From NCBI RefSeq assembly GCF_964186625.1, contig NZ_OZ075108.1, forward strand, positions 3,237,001 to 3,301,000: a DNA stretch of 64,000 nucleotides, read 5' to 3'. Under the pieces are notes generated by a model. That model was not told the origin of the DNA. It ran no database searches and saw nothing but the letters and a program-made list of their open reading frames with translations. Both the position numbers and the translations under genes were made by a program. Source of the DNA: Asticcacaulis sp. MM231. GTDB lineage: Bacteria > Pseudomonadota > Alphaproteobacteria > Caulobacterales > Caulobacteraceae. Numbering within the stretch: position 1 is the stretch's first letter; each line of letters starts with the position of its first letter. Shown one piece after another: positions 63,451 through 64,000 of this stretch.

Positions 63451-64000
63451 TCAGGCGCCGAGCGTGGCCATATCAATGCTGAAACGATAGCGCACGTCCG
63501 ACTTCAGCATCCGCTCATAGGCAGTGTTGATGTCCTTGATATCAATGACCTCGACATCCGAGGTGATGCCATGCTCGGCGCAGAAATCGAGCATCTCCTG
63601 CGTTTCGGCGCCCCCCCCTATGCCCGAACCCGCCAGCGAGCGACGCCCCATGAGCAGGGAGAATGCCGCCACCGGCATGGGATGCTCAGGCGCGCCAACC
63701 AGGCAAAGCGTGCCATCACGCTTCAACAGGTTGAGATAGGCATTGATGTCGTGCTCCGCCGACACGCAATCGAGAATGAAATCGAACGAGCCGCCATGAG
63801 CCGCCATTTCATCGGCGTTTTTCGACACCACGACCTCATCAGCGCCGAGGCGCTTACCGTCTTCGATCTTGGAGGCCGAGGTGGTGAACAGCACGACATG
63901 GGCGCCAAGCGCATGGGCGAACTTAACCCCCATATGCCCCAACCCGCCAAGGCCGACGATGCCGACCTTCTGGCCCGGCCCGACCTTCCAGTGGCGCAGC
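63451..64000 (-). CDS. NAD(P)-dependent zinc-type alcohol dehydrogenase, C-terminal part
   Basis: The gene runs off the right end of the window, so its N-terminal catalytic half is not visible. The seen part has the Rossmann fold with VGIVGLGGLGHMGVKFA (cofactor-binding GxGxxG), IEDGKRLGADEVVVSKN, and the C-terminal segment FSLLMGRRSLAGSGIGGGAETQEML. These match the YahK/CAD-type aldehyde/alcohol reductases, which usually prefer NADPH. The end is normal. Confidence 0.88.
   Translation of the reverse strand, partial: LRHWKVGPGQKVGIVGLGGLGHMGVKFAHALGAHVVLFTTSASKIEDGKRLGADEVVVSKNADEMAAHGGSFDFILDCVSAEHDINAYLNLLKRDGTLCLVGAPEHPMPVAAFSLLMGRRSLAGSGIGGGAETQEMLDFCAEHGITSDVEVIDIKDINTAYERMLKSDVRYRFSIDMATLGA

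Overview
The window looks like a chromosomal segment of a stalked alphaproteobacterium of the order Caulobacterales, most likely Asticcacaulis or a close relative. The evidence is a GC-rich sequence carrying CtrA, GcrA, SciP and FlbD, flagellar genes in the Caulobacter order fliF-fliG-flbE-fliN-flbD, and a dense cluster of GANTC (CcrM methylation) sites upstream of ctrA. The genus is an inference; the order is well supported. No CRISPR array, rRNA operon, complete insertion sequence or prophage was seen.

Layout. 1-2.2 kb: end of a chemotaxis operon (cheB, cheR). 2.4-6.4 kb: membrane protein, aldo/keto reductase, DUF4142 protein, arsC/arsR, and an arsenate-reductase-like protein whose catalytic Cys is replaced by Ser. 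6.6-8 kb: ctrA with a GANTC-rich upstream region and a small unknown gene. 8.1-10.6 kb: an accessory block with a ParD/ParE toxin-antitoxin pair and a PD-(D/E)XK nuclease fused to a DUF2075 helicase-like ATPase. 10.8-16.7 kb: fliI, fliJ, a GH10 xylanase directly behind fliJ, a DUF4282 protein and flhA. 16.9-20.6 kb: ogt, DUF1330/DUF4031 genes, a secreted amidohydrolase and two membrane proteins. 20.6-25.9 kb: the fliF operon. 26-32 kb: mnmA, an outer-membrane-like protein, and a heme oxygenase/bacteriophytochrome pair. 32.3-40.7 kb: flgL-flgK opposite a sigma-54-driven fliK-flgD-flgE operon, then sciP. 40.8-50.9 kb: regulators, a LuxR-type protein with a C-terminal membrane segment, a beta-propeller protein, an Lrp regulator, tRNA-Met, an ABC ATPase, a glycine-rich secreted protein, a DUF2975/YozG unit and a secreted EEP-family hydrolase. 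51-64 kb: groESL, nrdB, regulators, radical SAM protein, MFS transporter, dCTP deaminase, apaG, gcrA and the 3' part of an alcohol dehydrogenase.

How the parts work together. CtrA is the inferred activator of the early flagellar genes; TTAA-type half-site pairs lie upstream of fliF, fliI, flhA and sciP. FlbD then drives late structural genes such as fliK-flgD-flgE from a sigma-54 promoter. SciP restrains CtrA, and GcrA, whose upstream region holds a DnaA box, reads GANTC methylation. The window therefore holds much of the wiring that couples the cell cycle to flagellar assembly.

Non-genic structure. Three dispersed repeat types are visible: (1) a roughly 80-120 nt element of three successive hairpins ending in GCRYTTGAGC, seen before cheB, before fliJ and between the ars genes; (2) a longer palindromic element with ends like ATACCCCACCACC and GGGGAGGTATA, found even inside the fliG-flbE and groES-groEL operons; (3) short CCTCCCC/GGGGAGG hairpins between genes. 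A pair of CACGGAT-rich arms lies at 59.05-59.24 kb.

Three genes are frameshifted as given: fliG, the bacteriophytochrome kinase and an MFS transporter. The first two break at the same 9-mer, and removing one base in either case restores both the frame and a GANTC site. This points to a methylation-linked sequencing artefact, though real mutations are not excluded.
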